64,000 bases of DNA from contig JAHDXO010000004.1 in NCBI GenBank assembly GCA_023382975.1, positions 142,437-206,436 on the forward strand. Reading direction: 5' to 3'. A model generated the notes under the pieces. It did no database searches, had not been told where the DNA came from, and saw nothing but the letters and a program-made list of their open reading frames with translations. Both the position numbers and the translations under genes were made by a program. Position 1 is the stretch's first letter, and each line of letters begins with the position of its first letter. Of this stretch, positions 45,175 through 54,005 are shown piece after piece. Source of the DNA: Pirellulaceae bacterium (lineage in GTDB: Bacteria > Planctomycetota > Planctomycetia > Pirellulales > Pirellulaceae).

Positions 45175-45870
45175 TCATTCCTCTGGCTGCGGAGCAAACG
45201 CTTTGGACTGGCTGAATTCCGCCAGCCAGTACGTGGTGTGCTGTCGAGCCAAAGCTTCAGCTTCCTCGGCCGATCCCGAGCGTATGGCCTGGAACAACTC
45301 GGTGTGCGCTCCGATCGTCAGGTCGCGAACGCTGGACGTCTGCACGCGTTGTTCGAGAGACTCGTGAAATCGCCGCATCACCAGCGAAAACTGCGACAAC
45401 AGGTTCTCCCAAGCGCGCCTGAGTCGCTTGTTGCCTGCTGCGGCAAATATCAGACGGTGGAAATCCAGGTCGAGCCGGGTGACGTCATCGAGCCGGCTGA
45501 CCCCCTTCAAGGCATGCAGGTTTTCCTCGATCGCGTCCAGACCGGCCTCCGGCCGACACTGGGCGGCAAGGCGACTCGCGGCAGGTTCCAGAACCATGCG
45601 CATCAGCCCCAATTCCCGAACGTCTTCCAGGTCAAACTCGCAAACCCGTGCCGTCCCTCGCCGGTCGAACTCGACCAACCCCTCCCGTTCCAGCAAGGTG
45701 AGTGCTTCCCGGATCGGGGCACGGCTGACGCCCAGCATCTCGCCCACCTGCGATTCAGGAAGCGTCTCGCCGGGCTGCATTTTCGCGCCGACAATCTGCT
45801 CGCGAAGATGCTCCGTCGCTGCAGCGGTCACCGTGGTCCGAGCCAAGGCAATCGACTTTGGAACACGCAT
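45175..45870 (-). CDS. GntR-family regulator, FCD (FadR/VanR) type
   Basis: ATG 45,870 is chosen because GAGG precedes it and the helix-turn-helix starts shortly after; the longer frame (to 46,002) has no family match and would include the operator. The 231-residue protein has a winged helix (LPESQVGEMLGVSRAPIREALTLLEREGLVEF) and a helical FCD ligand-binding domain with candidate metal-binding His/Asp residues (LDLDFHRLI; GAHTEL). Such regulators bind small organic acids or sugars. It is divergent from the VOC/FG-GAP-sulfatase operon, which it probably controls together with itself. Confidence 0.9.
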   Translation of the reverse strand: MRVPKSIALARTTVTAAATEHLREQIVGAKMQPGETLPESQVGEMLGVSRAPIREALTLLEREGLVEFDRRGTARVCEFDLEDVRELGLMRMVLEPAASRLAAQCRPEAGLDAIEENLHALKGVSRLDDVTRLDLDFHRLIFAAAGNKRLRRAWENLLSQFSLVMRRFHESLEQRVQTSSVRDLTIGAHTELFQAIRSGSAEEAEALARQHTTYWLAEFSQSKAFAPQPEE

Positions 45871-45913
45871 GTTGGGATCCTCAGGGTTGGGAATTTCGCC
45901 ATCGTAGCCGGTC

Positions 45914-45927
45914 GACGGTATACCGTC
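45914..45927. promoter_or_regulatory. 14-bp palindrome, candidate GntR operator
   Basis: GACGGTATACCGTC is a perfect palindrome centred on GTATAC, the core common in FCD-type GntR operators. It lies 44 bases upstream of the regulator's start codon and ~310 bases from the divergent operon. Autoregulation is the simplest reading. Confidence 0.6.
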
Positions 45928-46078
45928 AACCAGCTTGGAAAACGACCAAGCCCCGGGATCTGGGAGCTGAAGTACGGAAGGCCTCTCGATCAGCCCTGGC
46001 ACGTCGCCGGCGTGTACCTCGCGCCCCTGCTCCGGCCGACGGTGCTAGCCGAACGGGCGGCACCACCGTGCAGGGCCT

Positions 46079-46201
46079 CGCACAACGGAACTTGCCCGGT
46101 GTCAGGCAGTTGCATCTACTGTGTCACGTGGACAGCGATTCGGCTGTAAGAAAGCGTGGGCTTCTGTGTTATTCCAGCAGGCGACAGGCCGAGCCGGAAT
46201 C
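46079..46201 (+). repeat. Upstream element B, related to 32819-32935
   Basis: This is the counterpart of element A, ending ~38 bases before ATG 46,240 and containing the shared blocks GAACTTGCC, GTCAGG, GGCTGTAA and CCGGAATC. It lies in the intergenic region between the GntR gene and the VOC/FG-GAP gene. Confidence 0.55.
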
Positions 46202-46239
46202 AAGATCATGAGGCCGAAAAAGGAGGGAAGTCCGCGACC

Positions 46240-49200
46240 ATGAAACACCAAGTAATCATCGTTGCCGTTCTGGTTTCTGGCTCGATGTCGGCGCTTTCCG
46301 GGGCTCAAGAACCAGCGCAACAGCCACGAGGTGGCGACCTTGGCGATCGGTTTCGGCAACTCGACCGCAACGGCGACGGGAAGGTCAGCGCGGAGGAGTT
46401 CCCCGGCCCGTTGGTCCAGCAGATGGACCAGAACAGCGACGGGTTTGTCACGTTGGACGAGGCCCGGTCGTTCTTCGCGAGGCCGCGGGCAGGGCGGCCG
46501 GCTGCGAACGAATCGTCGTCCACTCTAGCCGCGCGGCCGAATGGAGGCGAACTGCAAGTCGTCGACGCGGTGTTCGAACTGTGCGTCCGCGATGTCGAGG
46601 CGAGTGTGAAGTTCTACCGCGACGGCATCGGGATGCGCGAAATCGAGCCGGCCACCGCCAGCGGCGCCTTGCTGACGTGGGCGGGCAGTTATCTGCGGTT
46701 GCGCAAGGCTGCCGGCGACAAGCCCGCGCCGGCAACCGGCAATCCGATGAAACAGATGCTCTCGCAAAACGGCTTCCGGTGGTTCTCCCTCTGGTTCAAC
46801 GACCCCGCAGCGGTTGGCCAGCGGCTGATGAAGGCGGGTTACCCAACGCCGATGAAGGGCGCCAACGTGAGCATGACTCGCGATCCCGACGGCAACGTTG
46901 TCGAGATCATGGGCGTCCCGCGCAGCGCGTCGGAGGAGACCTTCACGTGGGGCATGGCGGTCAGCGACGACGCGGCGGCCCGGAAGTTCTACGGCGAGAC
47001 GCTGGGCTTGGCGGAATTCGATCCGTGGAATCTGCCACCGCCGTTCAGCATGAAAATGTACCTGTTCGCCACCGGCGCGGGCCGCCTGAAGTTCTCTGCG
47101 CCGCCGGGGCAGCGCCCGCGCGAGGCCGACGCCGGGCTGGACGCGCCGGGGTTGCGGAGCGTGACGTTGCGCGTGGCTGACCTCGCCGCCGCGCGGAAAG
47201 GGTTGACGAAACGTGGCGCGGAATTCGAGGGCGACAAACGATTGCTCGTGTCCGATCCAGATGGCAATCGGATTTACATCGAGCAAGCGCCGCCGGAGGC
47301 GATCAAAGCGAATGCGTCGCGGAGGCCCACAATCGCCACGCGTTCAACGCAACGGCCAAGCACCCTCGAACGGATCCGGCAGCAATACGGCGACATCAAG
47401 CCGAATCCACACCAAGAGGAAATCGCCGAACAGCGGCCGGGCGAGCCCCCATTGAAAAAGATGCCCGACGGCGACGCGGCGCGCGATGCCGCGGGACGCG
47501 GGCAGTTGTTCGAGAGTATCTGCGTCCCGGGCATCACGGATTTGCAGGAGGGCATGAACGGCGTGGCCGTCGTGGACCTGAACGAGGACGGGTTGCTCGA
47601 CATCGTGGCGACGTATTCCGCACCGCGTGGAACCGGGGGGCGTTGGGGTGCTGGAGAGAAACTGCGAGTGTTCATCAACGACGGCGGGTTCAAGTTCCAC
47701 CAGCACAGCATCAAGTTGCTCGACTCGAAGGTGTCGCCGGAAAGCTTCGGGCGCGGCCAAGTGCCGGTGTGGGCGGACTTCAACGGCGATGGCTTCCTCG
47801 ATCTGTTTGTCACACGCCATGCCCAGATGTCGGGTGGCCAGTCCAATCCCAACGACCAGAAACTCGGCAACGGCCTGTACCTCAGCGACGGCGCGTGGGA
47901 TGTCTTCCGCGACGTGTCCGCGAAGATGGGCATCCAGAACGAGCAAGCCTACAACCGCCAGCCGAGCATCGCCGACGTGAACCAGGACGGCTGGCTCGAC
48001 ATCGCCATCGGCTGCGACAACATCAAGGATGCTCTGGGCGGCTTCCCGCACAGCCGGTTGTATGTGTATCGCAGCCATCACGCGGAGCGTGATGACAACT
48101 ATGAGGACATCGGCGGCACGGATCTCGTGCCTGACTTCGGCGGGTTTTATCACGACAGCGCGAAGGACAAGGCCGGTCCGGACATCAACCTGCGCGACAT
48201 GGACAACGACGGCGACCTCGATCTGATCCAGTCGTACCATTGCGACGTACTCGATTTGGCAGCGCCGTATTCGCCCATCGAGTATCGGCAGGGTGTGTTC
48301 TGCTGGAAGAACCTGTTCGCCGAGACCGGCAAGTTGCAGTTCGAGAAAATCACTGGCAACGGCCTCGCCTGCGAAGCTCACCTGAAACTCAGCGCCGACA
48401 AGCGGAGCACGGAGCCCGTTGGCAAAGCGCCGGGGCTGCCCTATATTTCGCTGGCCGACGTGGACAACGACGGCCTGCTCGACGTGCTCGCGGTCGGTCC
48501 GGCGAGTCCTGGCTGGGCGCCGCGTGCCGAATACGTCAGCGGCCGGTTCTGGCGGAACAGGGGAGGATTCGGGTTTGAGGAGGCGACCGACGCTGCCGGG
48601 CTTTCGGCGCTGAACTGGGTCTATCGCGACTGGTGCAGGTTCTTCGAGATGCCCGAACCGACTGGCCGCCCGGGTGCGCCGATGCAACCGGGCGACCGAC
48701 GCCCCTATTTCGCCGACGCCGTGTTTGGCGACTACGACAACGACGGCTGGCAGGATCTTGTCGTCTTGGACCGGCATGAATCGCCGAACCTTCAATCTCG
48801 CGCCATCCTGTTTATGAATCGCGGCGACGGCACGTTTGAGGTGAAACCGACGACGTTCAGCGGTCTGGATGGCGCCGGCATTTCCGGCGAGGCGGCCGAC
48901 CTGGATAATGACGGGCTGCTCGACTTGGTCTTCGCTGCCGACCCCGACAACTCCGGCGTCGTGCTCAGCATGGCAGGCTACGAGAGCAAGGTCTATTGGA
49001 ACACAGGGCTGCACGGCGCCAAGGAGAATCACTGGCTGCGTGTGCGTTTCAGCGGCGTGACGCACGCGAAGCTGATTGGCGCGAGGGTCGAAGTCGCCGC
49101 CGCTGGACGGAGACAGTATCGCTGGATTCATCCCAACCACAGCTACAAGAGCAGCGGAGCACTCGAAGCCCATTTCGGCCTCGGCAAGCAGACCACAGTC

Positions 49201-49326
49201 GACCTGAAAGTCACGCTTCCCAGCGGCAAGACCGTATCGCTGGCCGGCGTAAAGGCAGATCAGTTCCTCGAATTGAATCTGATGAACTCGCAATCCACCC
49301 CAGTTAGAGCGGAGACCAAGCCATGA
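46240..49326 (+). CDS. Secreted EF-hand/VOC/FG-GAP/UnbV fusion protein
   Basis: ATG 46,240 follows AGGAGGGAAG; the longer frame lacks a signal. The 1,028-residue protein has a signal peptide, EF-hand pair (LDRNGDGKVSAEE; MDQNSDGFVTLDE), two vicinal-oxygen-chelate/glyoxalase units (~residues 105-225 and 228-345; VKFYRDGIGMREIE, ARKFYGETLGLAEF), and a string of FG-GAP/VCBS repeats ([37 protein letters not shown]). It ends in an ASPIC/UnbV-like domain (LIGARVEVAAAGRRQ; HPNHSYKSSGALEAHFGLG). FG-GAP loops bind calcium. The VOC fold usually coordinates a metal for isomerase or dioxygenase chemistry, but the activity is not predictable. It overlaps the sulfatase gene by four bases. Confidence 0.84.
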   Translation: MKHQVIIVAVLVSGSMSALSGAQEPAQQPRGGDLGDRFRQLDRNGDGKVSAEEFPGPLVQQMDQNSDGFVTLDEARSFFARPRAGRPAANESSSTLAARPNGGELQVVDAVFELCVRDVEASVKFYRDGIGMREIEPATASGALLTWAGSYLRLRKAAGDKPAPATGNPMKQMLSQNGFRWFSLWFNDPAAVGQRLMKAGYPTPMKGANVSMTRDPDGNVVEIMGVPRSASEETFTWGMAVSDDAAARKFYGETLGLAEFDPWNLPPPFSMKMYLFATGAGRLKFSAPPGQRPREADAGLDAPGLRSVTLRVADLAAARKGLTKRGAEFEGDKRLLVSDPDGNRIYIEQAPPEAIKANASRRPTIATRSTQRPSTLERIRQQYGDIKPNPHQEEIAEQRPGEPPLKKMPDGDAARDAAGRGQLFESICVPGITDLQEGMNGVAVVDLNEDGLLDIVATYSAPRGTGGRWGAGEKLRVFINDGGFKFHQHSIKLLDSKVSPESFGRGQVPVWADFNGDGFLDLFVTRHAQMSGGQSNPNDQKLGNGLYLSDGAWDVFRDVSAKMGIQNEQAYNRQPSIADVNQDGWLDIAIGCDNIKDALGGFPHSRLYVYRSHHAERDDNYEDIGGTDLVPDFGGFYHDSAKDKAGPDINLRDMDNDGDLDLIQSYHCDVLDLAAPYSPIEYRQGVFCWKNLFAETGKLQFEKITGNGLACEAHLKLSADKRSTEPVGKAPGLPYISLADVDNDGLLDVLAVGPASPGWAPRAEYVSGRFWRNRGGFGFEEATDAAGLSALNWVYRDWCRFFEMPEPTGRPGAPMQPGDRRPYFADAVFGDYDNDGWQDLVVLDRHESPNLQSRAILFMNRGDGTFEVKPTTFSGLDGAGISGEAADLDNDGLLDLVFAADPDNSGVVLSMAGYESKVYWNTGLHGAKENHWLRVRFSGVTHAKLIGARVEVAAAGRRQYRWIHPNHSYKSSGALEAHFGLGKQTTVDLKVTLPSGKTVSLAGVKADQFLELNLMNSQSTPVRAETKP

Positions 49327-50900
49327 AAAACACCCTCGTCATTCTCTCGTCATTCTGTCTGCTCGCATCGTCATTCGCGGCGGAGCGCAAACCGAACATC
49401 ATCATCTTCCTGGCCGACGACCTCGGCTACGCCGGCCTCGGCGTGAACGGATGCCAGGATATCCCGACGCCCCAGATCGACTCGATTGCCTCGAACGGCG
49501 TGCGGTTCACGGACGGCTACGCGACGCACTCGGTCTGCTCGCCGTCGCGCGCGGGGTTGATGAGCGGGCGCTATCAGCATCGGTTCGGCTTCGAGCACAA
49601 CTCCGGGCCAGAGCGGTTTGCGGCGGGGAATTTCGGGTTGCCGCGCACCGAGCCGACGTTGGCGGAACGCCTCAAAGCGGCCGGTTATGCCACCGGCATG
49701 GTCGGCAAGTGGCACATCGGGTTCAAGGAGGGGCTTCGACCGCACGAGCGGGGATTTGTTTTCCACTACGGGTTCCTCAGCGGCGCACGGACCTACCTGC
49801 CCGGCAAGGCCGACGTCGCCCCGATCATCCGCAACGGCCAGCCGGTCACCGACGAGAAAGAATATCTCACCGACGCCTTCGCCCGCGAGGCCGTGGCGTT
49901 CCTCGACCGCAGCCAGGACCAACCGTTCTTCCTCTATCTCGCGTTCAACGCCGTGCATGGGCCGTTGGAAGCGACCGAGCCGTATCTGGCTCGTTTCCCC
50001 AACCTGACCGGCACACGGCGGATTCATGCTGGCATGGTCGCCGCGATGGACGACGCCGTCGGCCGCGTACTTACCAAGGTGCGTGCGCTGGGGCAGGAGG
50101 AGAACACGTTGATCTTCTTCTACAGCGACAACGGCGGCCCGACGCGGCAGACCACGGCCAGCAATGAACCGCTGCGCGGCTACAAAGGCCAATTCTACGA
50201 AGGCGGCATCCGCGTGCCGTTCTTGGTGCAGTGGAAGGGCACACTGCCCGCCGGTGTGGTGTATCGCGAGATGGTCATGGGCTTCGACTGCCACGCCACG
50301 GCGCTGGCCGCGGCCAACGTGGACGTCTCGCTCCGCGCGCCGGATGACCTCTCGCGGAGCGAGAGGCCTACACTGGACGGCGTGAATTTGCTTCCGTTCC
50401 TGACTGGCGAGAAGCTGGGCCGACCGCACGAGCAGCTCTTCTGGCGTGCGGGCGCGAAACATGCCGCGCGGGTGGGCGAGTGGAAATTGGTGCAAGAACG
50501 CGGCGGCGAACCAGAGTTGTTTAACTTGAAGGACGACATCGGCGAACAATCGGACCTCGCCGCGAAAGAGCCGGCGAAGCTCGAAGAACTCCAAGCCGTG
50601 TTTGCGGATTGGGAAAAGGGAACTCAACCCGCGAAGTGGATTCGTCAGGACGGGCGGAATGCCGAGGTCGGGGGCAAGCTGAAGACAGAGAGCGAGTCAT
50701 CGATACCCCGCCGGCGCACTCCGATCGCTGGCCGCATCGCCGAAGTGTTCAGAAACGCAGACACGAACAACGATGGCAAGCTCTCGCGCGACGAGTACTT
50801 ACAACCCGGCGACTTCGACGCAGTAGATACGGACAAGGATGGCTTTGCAACGCTGGAAGAGGTGCGTGGATACTATCAGCAGCGCCGTGGCACGCGCTGA
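49323..50900 (+). CDS. Secreted Cys-type sulfatase with C-terminal EF-hands
   Basis: The 525-residue protein has a signal peptide, the sulfatase metal-binding opening IIFLADDLGYAGLG, and formylglycine motif CSPSRAGLMSGR with Cys72. HIGFKEG, YSDNGGPTRQ and the C-terminal subdomain of arylsulfatases follow. A separate EF-hand pair (ADTNNDGKLSRDE; VDTDKDGFATLEE) lies after residue ~480. It should hydrolyse sulfate esters in the periplasm or outside, after oxidation of Cys72 by a formylglycine-generating enzyme encoded elsewhere. The substrate, probably a sulfated polysaccharide, is not readable. Start overlaps the previous gene (ATGA). Confidence 0.92.
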   Translation: MKNTLVILSSFCLLASSFAAERKPNIIIFLADDLGYAGLGVNGCQDIPTPQIDSIASNGVRFTDGYATHSVCSPSRAGLMSGRYQHRFGFEHNSGPERFAAGNFGLPRTEPTLAERLKAAGYATGMVGKWHIGFKEGLRPHERGFVFHYGFLSGARTYLPGKADVAPIIRNGQPVTDEKEYLTDAFAREAVAFLDRSQDQPFFLYLAFNAVHGPLEATEPYLARFPNLTGTRRIHAGMVAAMDDAVGRVLTKVRALGQEENTLIFFYSDNGGPTRQTTASNEPLRGYKGQFYEGGIRVPFLVQWKGTLPAGVVYREMVMGFDCHATALAAANVDVSLRAPDDLSRSERPTLDGVNLLPFLTGEKLGRPHEQLFWRAGAKHAARVGEWKLVQERGGEPELFNLKDDIGEQSDLAAKEPAKLEELQAVFADWEKGTQPAKWIRQDGRNAEVGGKLKTESESSIPRRRTPIAGRIAEVFRNADTNNDGKLSRDEYLQPGDFDAVDTDKDGFATLEEVRGYYQQRRGTR

Positions 50901-51136
50901 TGAAGATGACGCCTTGGCACGCAGACCTGAGTGTCTCTCCAGGCGGGCAGATTGACGGGCAAATCGCACAGGTGAAGCAGCTTGAAACTCAAGGCAAGCG
51001 GGTGGTCGTTCCCAAGGCCGAGCCACCGCTGAACCTCAAGGCATCCGCGGCAGAATCCCGCGGGGAGTTGCGTATGAGAAAGCAAGATGCCGCCTCACCA
51101 TCGACGACGAATCCACCCGGGCTTCCCCAACCATGA
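50900..51136 (+). CDS. Small protein between two sulfatase genes
   Basis: A 78-residue frame starts at ATG 50,900, overlapping the first sulfatase's TGA (TGATG), and ends with TGA 51,134-51,136 overlapping the second sulfatase's ATG (ATGA). It begins MKMTPWHADLSVSPGG and is rich in Q, K and P, with no signal, helix-forming repeat or known domain. The double overlap continues the coupling seen through the operon, which favours translation; it could instead be a remnant that keeps the ribosome moving. Function unknown. Confidence 0.45.
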   Translation: MKMTPWHADLSVSPGGQIDGQIAQVKQLETQGKRVVVPKAEPPLNLKASAAESRGELRMRKQDAASPSTTNPPGLPQP

Positions 51137-52578
51137 CATCCCAACCACTATCCAGGAGTTCAAGCGTGAAAGCCGCCCACTTACTCAGCGGAATCGTTGC
51201 TCTGCTCTTCACCGCCTCGCTTGCCTCGGAGACTGCGGCACAGGCAAAGCCCAACATCGTCGTCATTGTGGCCGATGACCTCGGCTACGCAGATGTGCTG
51301 TTCAACCCGCGGCATGCCAAGGAAGTCACCACGCCGAACCTCGACGCGTTGGCGAAAGCAAGCGTCATCTGCCGGCAGGGCTACGTCACGGGCAACGTCT
51401 GCTCGCCCACGCGGGTGGGGTTGATGACAGGACGCTATCAGCAACGTCTGGGGCTTTACACCGGCGGCGAGGCGGGTAGCGGCCTGCCGATGAGCGAGAC
51501 GATCTTCCCGCAGTTCCTCAAGCCCTCCGGCTATGCCACCGCGCAATTCGGCAAATGGCATCTCGGCCCCGATCCCGCGTGGAGTCCGGCGCTGCGTGGT
51601 TTTGATGACGTATTCGGGTTCCTCGGTCGCGGCGCTCACGATTACTTCAAGCTCGATGACCCGAACGATCCGATCTATCGAGGCACGACAGTCGTGCAGG
51701 AAACCGGCTACCTCACCGACCGCCTCGGCGAGGAAACGGCGGCCTTCATCACCCGCAACAAGAGCAGACCGTTCTTCGCCTACCTCGCTTTCAATGCCGT
51801 CCACTCGCCCTTGCAGGCGCCCTCTGACGAAATCGCGAAGTTCAATACCGGCGACATCAACCGCAACACGCTCCTTGCAATGGGCAAACGCATGGACGAC
51901 GCAGTCGGTCGCGTCGTGGCCACGCTCAAGCTGGAGGGTGTTTGGGAGAACACGCTGCTCTTCTTCCTCAGCGACAACGGCGGGCCGCTGGCGCAAACGG
52001 CGAACAACACGCCACTGCGCGGCGGCAAACACTCCGACTACGAGGGCGGCGTGCGCGTGCCGTTCCTTGTCTGCTGGCCCGCAATGCTCGAGGCCGGCGA
52101 ATCGCAGGCGGTCGTCAGCTCGCTCGATATCTTGCCCACCGCGCTCGCCGCCGCCGGTGTTTCCGCGCCTGCCGACAAGCCTTTTGACGGGATCAACCTC
52201 CTGCCCATCCTGCGTGGGGAAACGCCCTCGCCCGCGCGCGACCTGTTCTGGTGCTCCGGAAGCGAGGCAGGCTGGTGGGCGGTGCGTTCGGGCGATTGGA
52301 AACTCGTCGCGCAGCGGTCCAGGGTGGAGTTATTCGACCTTGCGCGAGACGTATCAGAAGCGAACGATCTCGCGCAAGCGAGGCCCGACAAACTCGCCGA
52401 GCTTACGACACGCCACGACGCTTGGCTCGCGCAGATGGCCAGCCCCGTGAAGGCCGGCGAGAAGAAATGGGCTCCCGGCATGTCCACCGCCAAGGAAGGT
52501 AAACGTACGCCCGAGGAAAAGCAGAGAGCCCGCGACGAGGCGCGAGCGAGGAAGAAGGCGGAGAAAGACGGACCATGA
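51133..52578 (+). CDS. Secreted Cys-type sulfatase
   Basis: The 481-residue protein has a signal peptide (LLSGIVALLFTASLASETAAQ), the metal-binding IVVIVADDLGYADV, formylglycine motif CSPTRVGLMTGR with Cys90, GKWHLGPDP, LSDNGGPLAQ and GGVRVPFL, all typical of the arylsulfatase family. The C-terminal ~35 residues are highly charged (KEGKRTPEEKQRARDEARARKK) and replace the EF-hand pair of its neighbour. It continues the coupled operon and overlaps the following remnant by four bases. The two sulfatases differ widely, so they probably serve different sulfated sites. Confidence 0.92.
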   Translation: MTSQPLSRSSSVKAAHLLSGIVALLFTASLASETAAQAKPNIVVIVADDLGYADVLFNPRHAKEVTTPNLDALAKASVICRQGYVTGNVCSPTRVGLMTGRYQQRLGLYTGGEAGSGLPMSETIFPQFLKPSGYATAQFGKWHLGPDPAWSPALRGFDDVFGFLGRGAHDYFKLDDPNDPIYRGTTVVQETGYLTDRLGEETAAFITRNKSRPFFAYLAFNAVHSPLQAPSDEIAKFNTGDINRNTLLAMGKRMDDAVGRVVATLKLEGVWENTLLFFLSDNGGPLAQTANNTPLRGGKHSDYEGGVRVPFLVCWPAMLEAGESQAVVSSLDILPTALAAAGVSAPADKPFDGINLLPILRGETPSPARDLFWCSGSEAGWWAVRSGDWKLVAQRSRVELFDLARDVSEANDLAQARPDKLAELTTRHDAWLAQMASPVKAGEKKWAPGMSTAKEGKRTPEEKQRARDEARARKKAEKDGP

Positions 52579-52760
52579 AACTCCACCTGACGACTATCGC
52601 CCTGCTGCCTTGGTGCCGGACTCTCATCTCGGCGAACGCGACAGGTGGAACAAGAACTCGCACCTCAGTGGTTCATTCCGACGCCTGAACCGTTCTGCCG
52701 GTGCGGTTCAAGCAGCTCGACAAAATCGGCGACGGCAAGCCCATTTGGAAGGCGGGCATG
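52575..52760 (+). pseudogene. Remnant of a further EF-hand gene at the operon end
   Basis: ATG 52,575 overlaps the sulfatase stop (ATGA) and encodes 37 residues with a signal-like start (KLHLTTIALLPW) before a stop at 52,686-52,688. A few bases on, in another frame, RFKQLDKIGDGKP copies the EF-hand opening of the neighbouring proteins (RFKQFDKNGDGKL) with loss of key loop residues. I read this as the frameshifted 5' end of a lost EF-hand hydrolase gene. Confidence 0.5.
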
Positions 52761-52817
52761 GAGCCGCGGGTAAGGTGCTTCTTCCGAGAACCGGCGTGCG
52801 CCCAAAGTACATGGCCG

Positions 52818-53888
52818 CTACTGGACTTCCACCATTCCATCGGTCAGAAACCGCAGCTCGCTGCGTGCCGCGTTGTATTCGGTGATGGCTTGCTGGACTT
52901 CCGCAGGCAGGCGGTCGGCAACGCGTTCGATCGCCGGGGGCTGCTGGGCGAAGACCAGTTGCTGGGTCCAGTTGGCGGGGATCAGGGGGCGGGCCGAGCT
53001 GAAGAGCGAATCGAGCCGCTGGCGAAGCGAGGGTCGATTGAGCCGATCCAGTTCCGCGCGGCGCGACGACGCGACACGGTACAGATCCGTTTCGGCACGC
53101 ACCAGTCGCTGCGCAGCGGCCTTGGCTTCGACGTCGCCTTCCAGGTACAGCGCCACCACGAAACGCCGGTCGCCGCTCAAGATCCGCTCGTCCAGCGGAC
53201 GCACCAATCCCCGGTCGATTCCCGCCGCGGTACAGGCCAGATAGGCGTATCCGCCGCGCCATCCGTTCGGAACGCGCAGGACGACGGTAAACTGGCGTGC
53301 CCCCTCCAGCGTTTGGCTTCGCGACGGTTTCAGCTTGAAATACACCCCGCGGCCTTGCTGGACCGTTCCGCTGGCCGTGACGGCAATCATCTGTGGCACC
53401 AGTTCGACCCGGGTCGAGTCCGCCGCCTTTTGCCCCAGATCGGTCGATGCAGTCAGCTTGCTCGGCCAATCAACCGGACTGGTCAGCGTGACGCCCGCAT
53501 GATTGCTCTTTTCGGATCTTCTTTCCATCATCACGTTGCTCGCCTGGTCGCTTGCCAACGTCGTTTTCGGCAGATAGTCGGCAACCGAGACCGAATCCTC
53601 CTGAGTTTCGAGTCGATAGAAGAACTGCAAGAGATTGTCTTCGTTGCCCTGCCGGATCAGCGCCGAGATCTCGAAGCGAGCCTCGACCAAGCGTTCGTCG
53701 GGATTGGCCTCTGCAAACTCGGGGGGCGTCATGTCCCGGCAGGCCACAGCGGGATTCATGTCGAAATGCACCAGCGGCGACTGGGCATATACGCCGCCGG
53801 GCATCAGTGCGGCGAAAACCACAACAGCGGCCGGACGCAGCACGAAAAACAAGCGGACAACACGTGGGACAAGCGTGGCTGGTAGCAT
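52818..53888 (-). CDS. Conserved-looking secreted protein of unknown function
   Basis: ATG 53,888 begins a signal peptide (VVRLFFVLRPAAVVVFAALMPGGVYAQ); the longer frame adds 21 residues before it. The 356-residue protein has a beta-rich middle (YFKLKPSRSQTLEGARQFTVVLRVPNGWRGGYAYLACTA, split here into its recognisable parts TVVLRVPNGWRGG and AYLACTAAG) and a helical C-terminal third (RADLQRL-type charged heptads). I recognise no family. It faces the sulfatase operon tail-to-tail and is followed by other planctomycete-style chromosomal genes, so it is probably not part of the accessory region. Confidence 0.65.
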   Translation of the reverse strand: MLPATLVPRVVRLFFVLRPAAVVVFAALMPGGVYAQSPLVHFDMNPAVACRDMTPPEFAEANPDERLVEARFEISALIRQGNEDNLLQFFYRLETQEDSVSVADYLPKTTLASDQASNVMMERRSEKSNHAGVTLTSPVDWPSKLTASTDLGQKAADSTRVELVPQMIAVTASGTVQQGRGVYFKLKPSRSQTLEGARQFTVVLRVPNGWRGGYAYLACTAAGIDRGLVRPLDERILSGDRRFVVALYLEGDVEAKAAAQRLVRAETDLYRVASSRRAELDRLNRPSLRQRLDSLFSSARPLIPANWTQQLVFAQQPPAIERVADRLPAEVQQAITEYNAARSELRFLTDGMVEVQ

Positions 53889-54005
53889 TGGCGAGAGTCT
53901 CCCGGTGCGGATGGCACGGGCGTCCGGCCCCTGCGCGTCATGCTCCGGCATCCCGCGGGAGTGAAACGGTTCAACTCTTGAATCCTAACGAACCGCCTGC
54001 GACCG

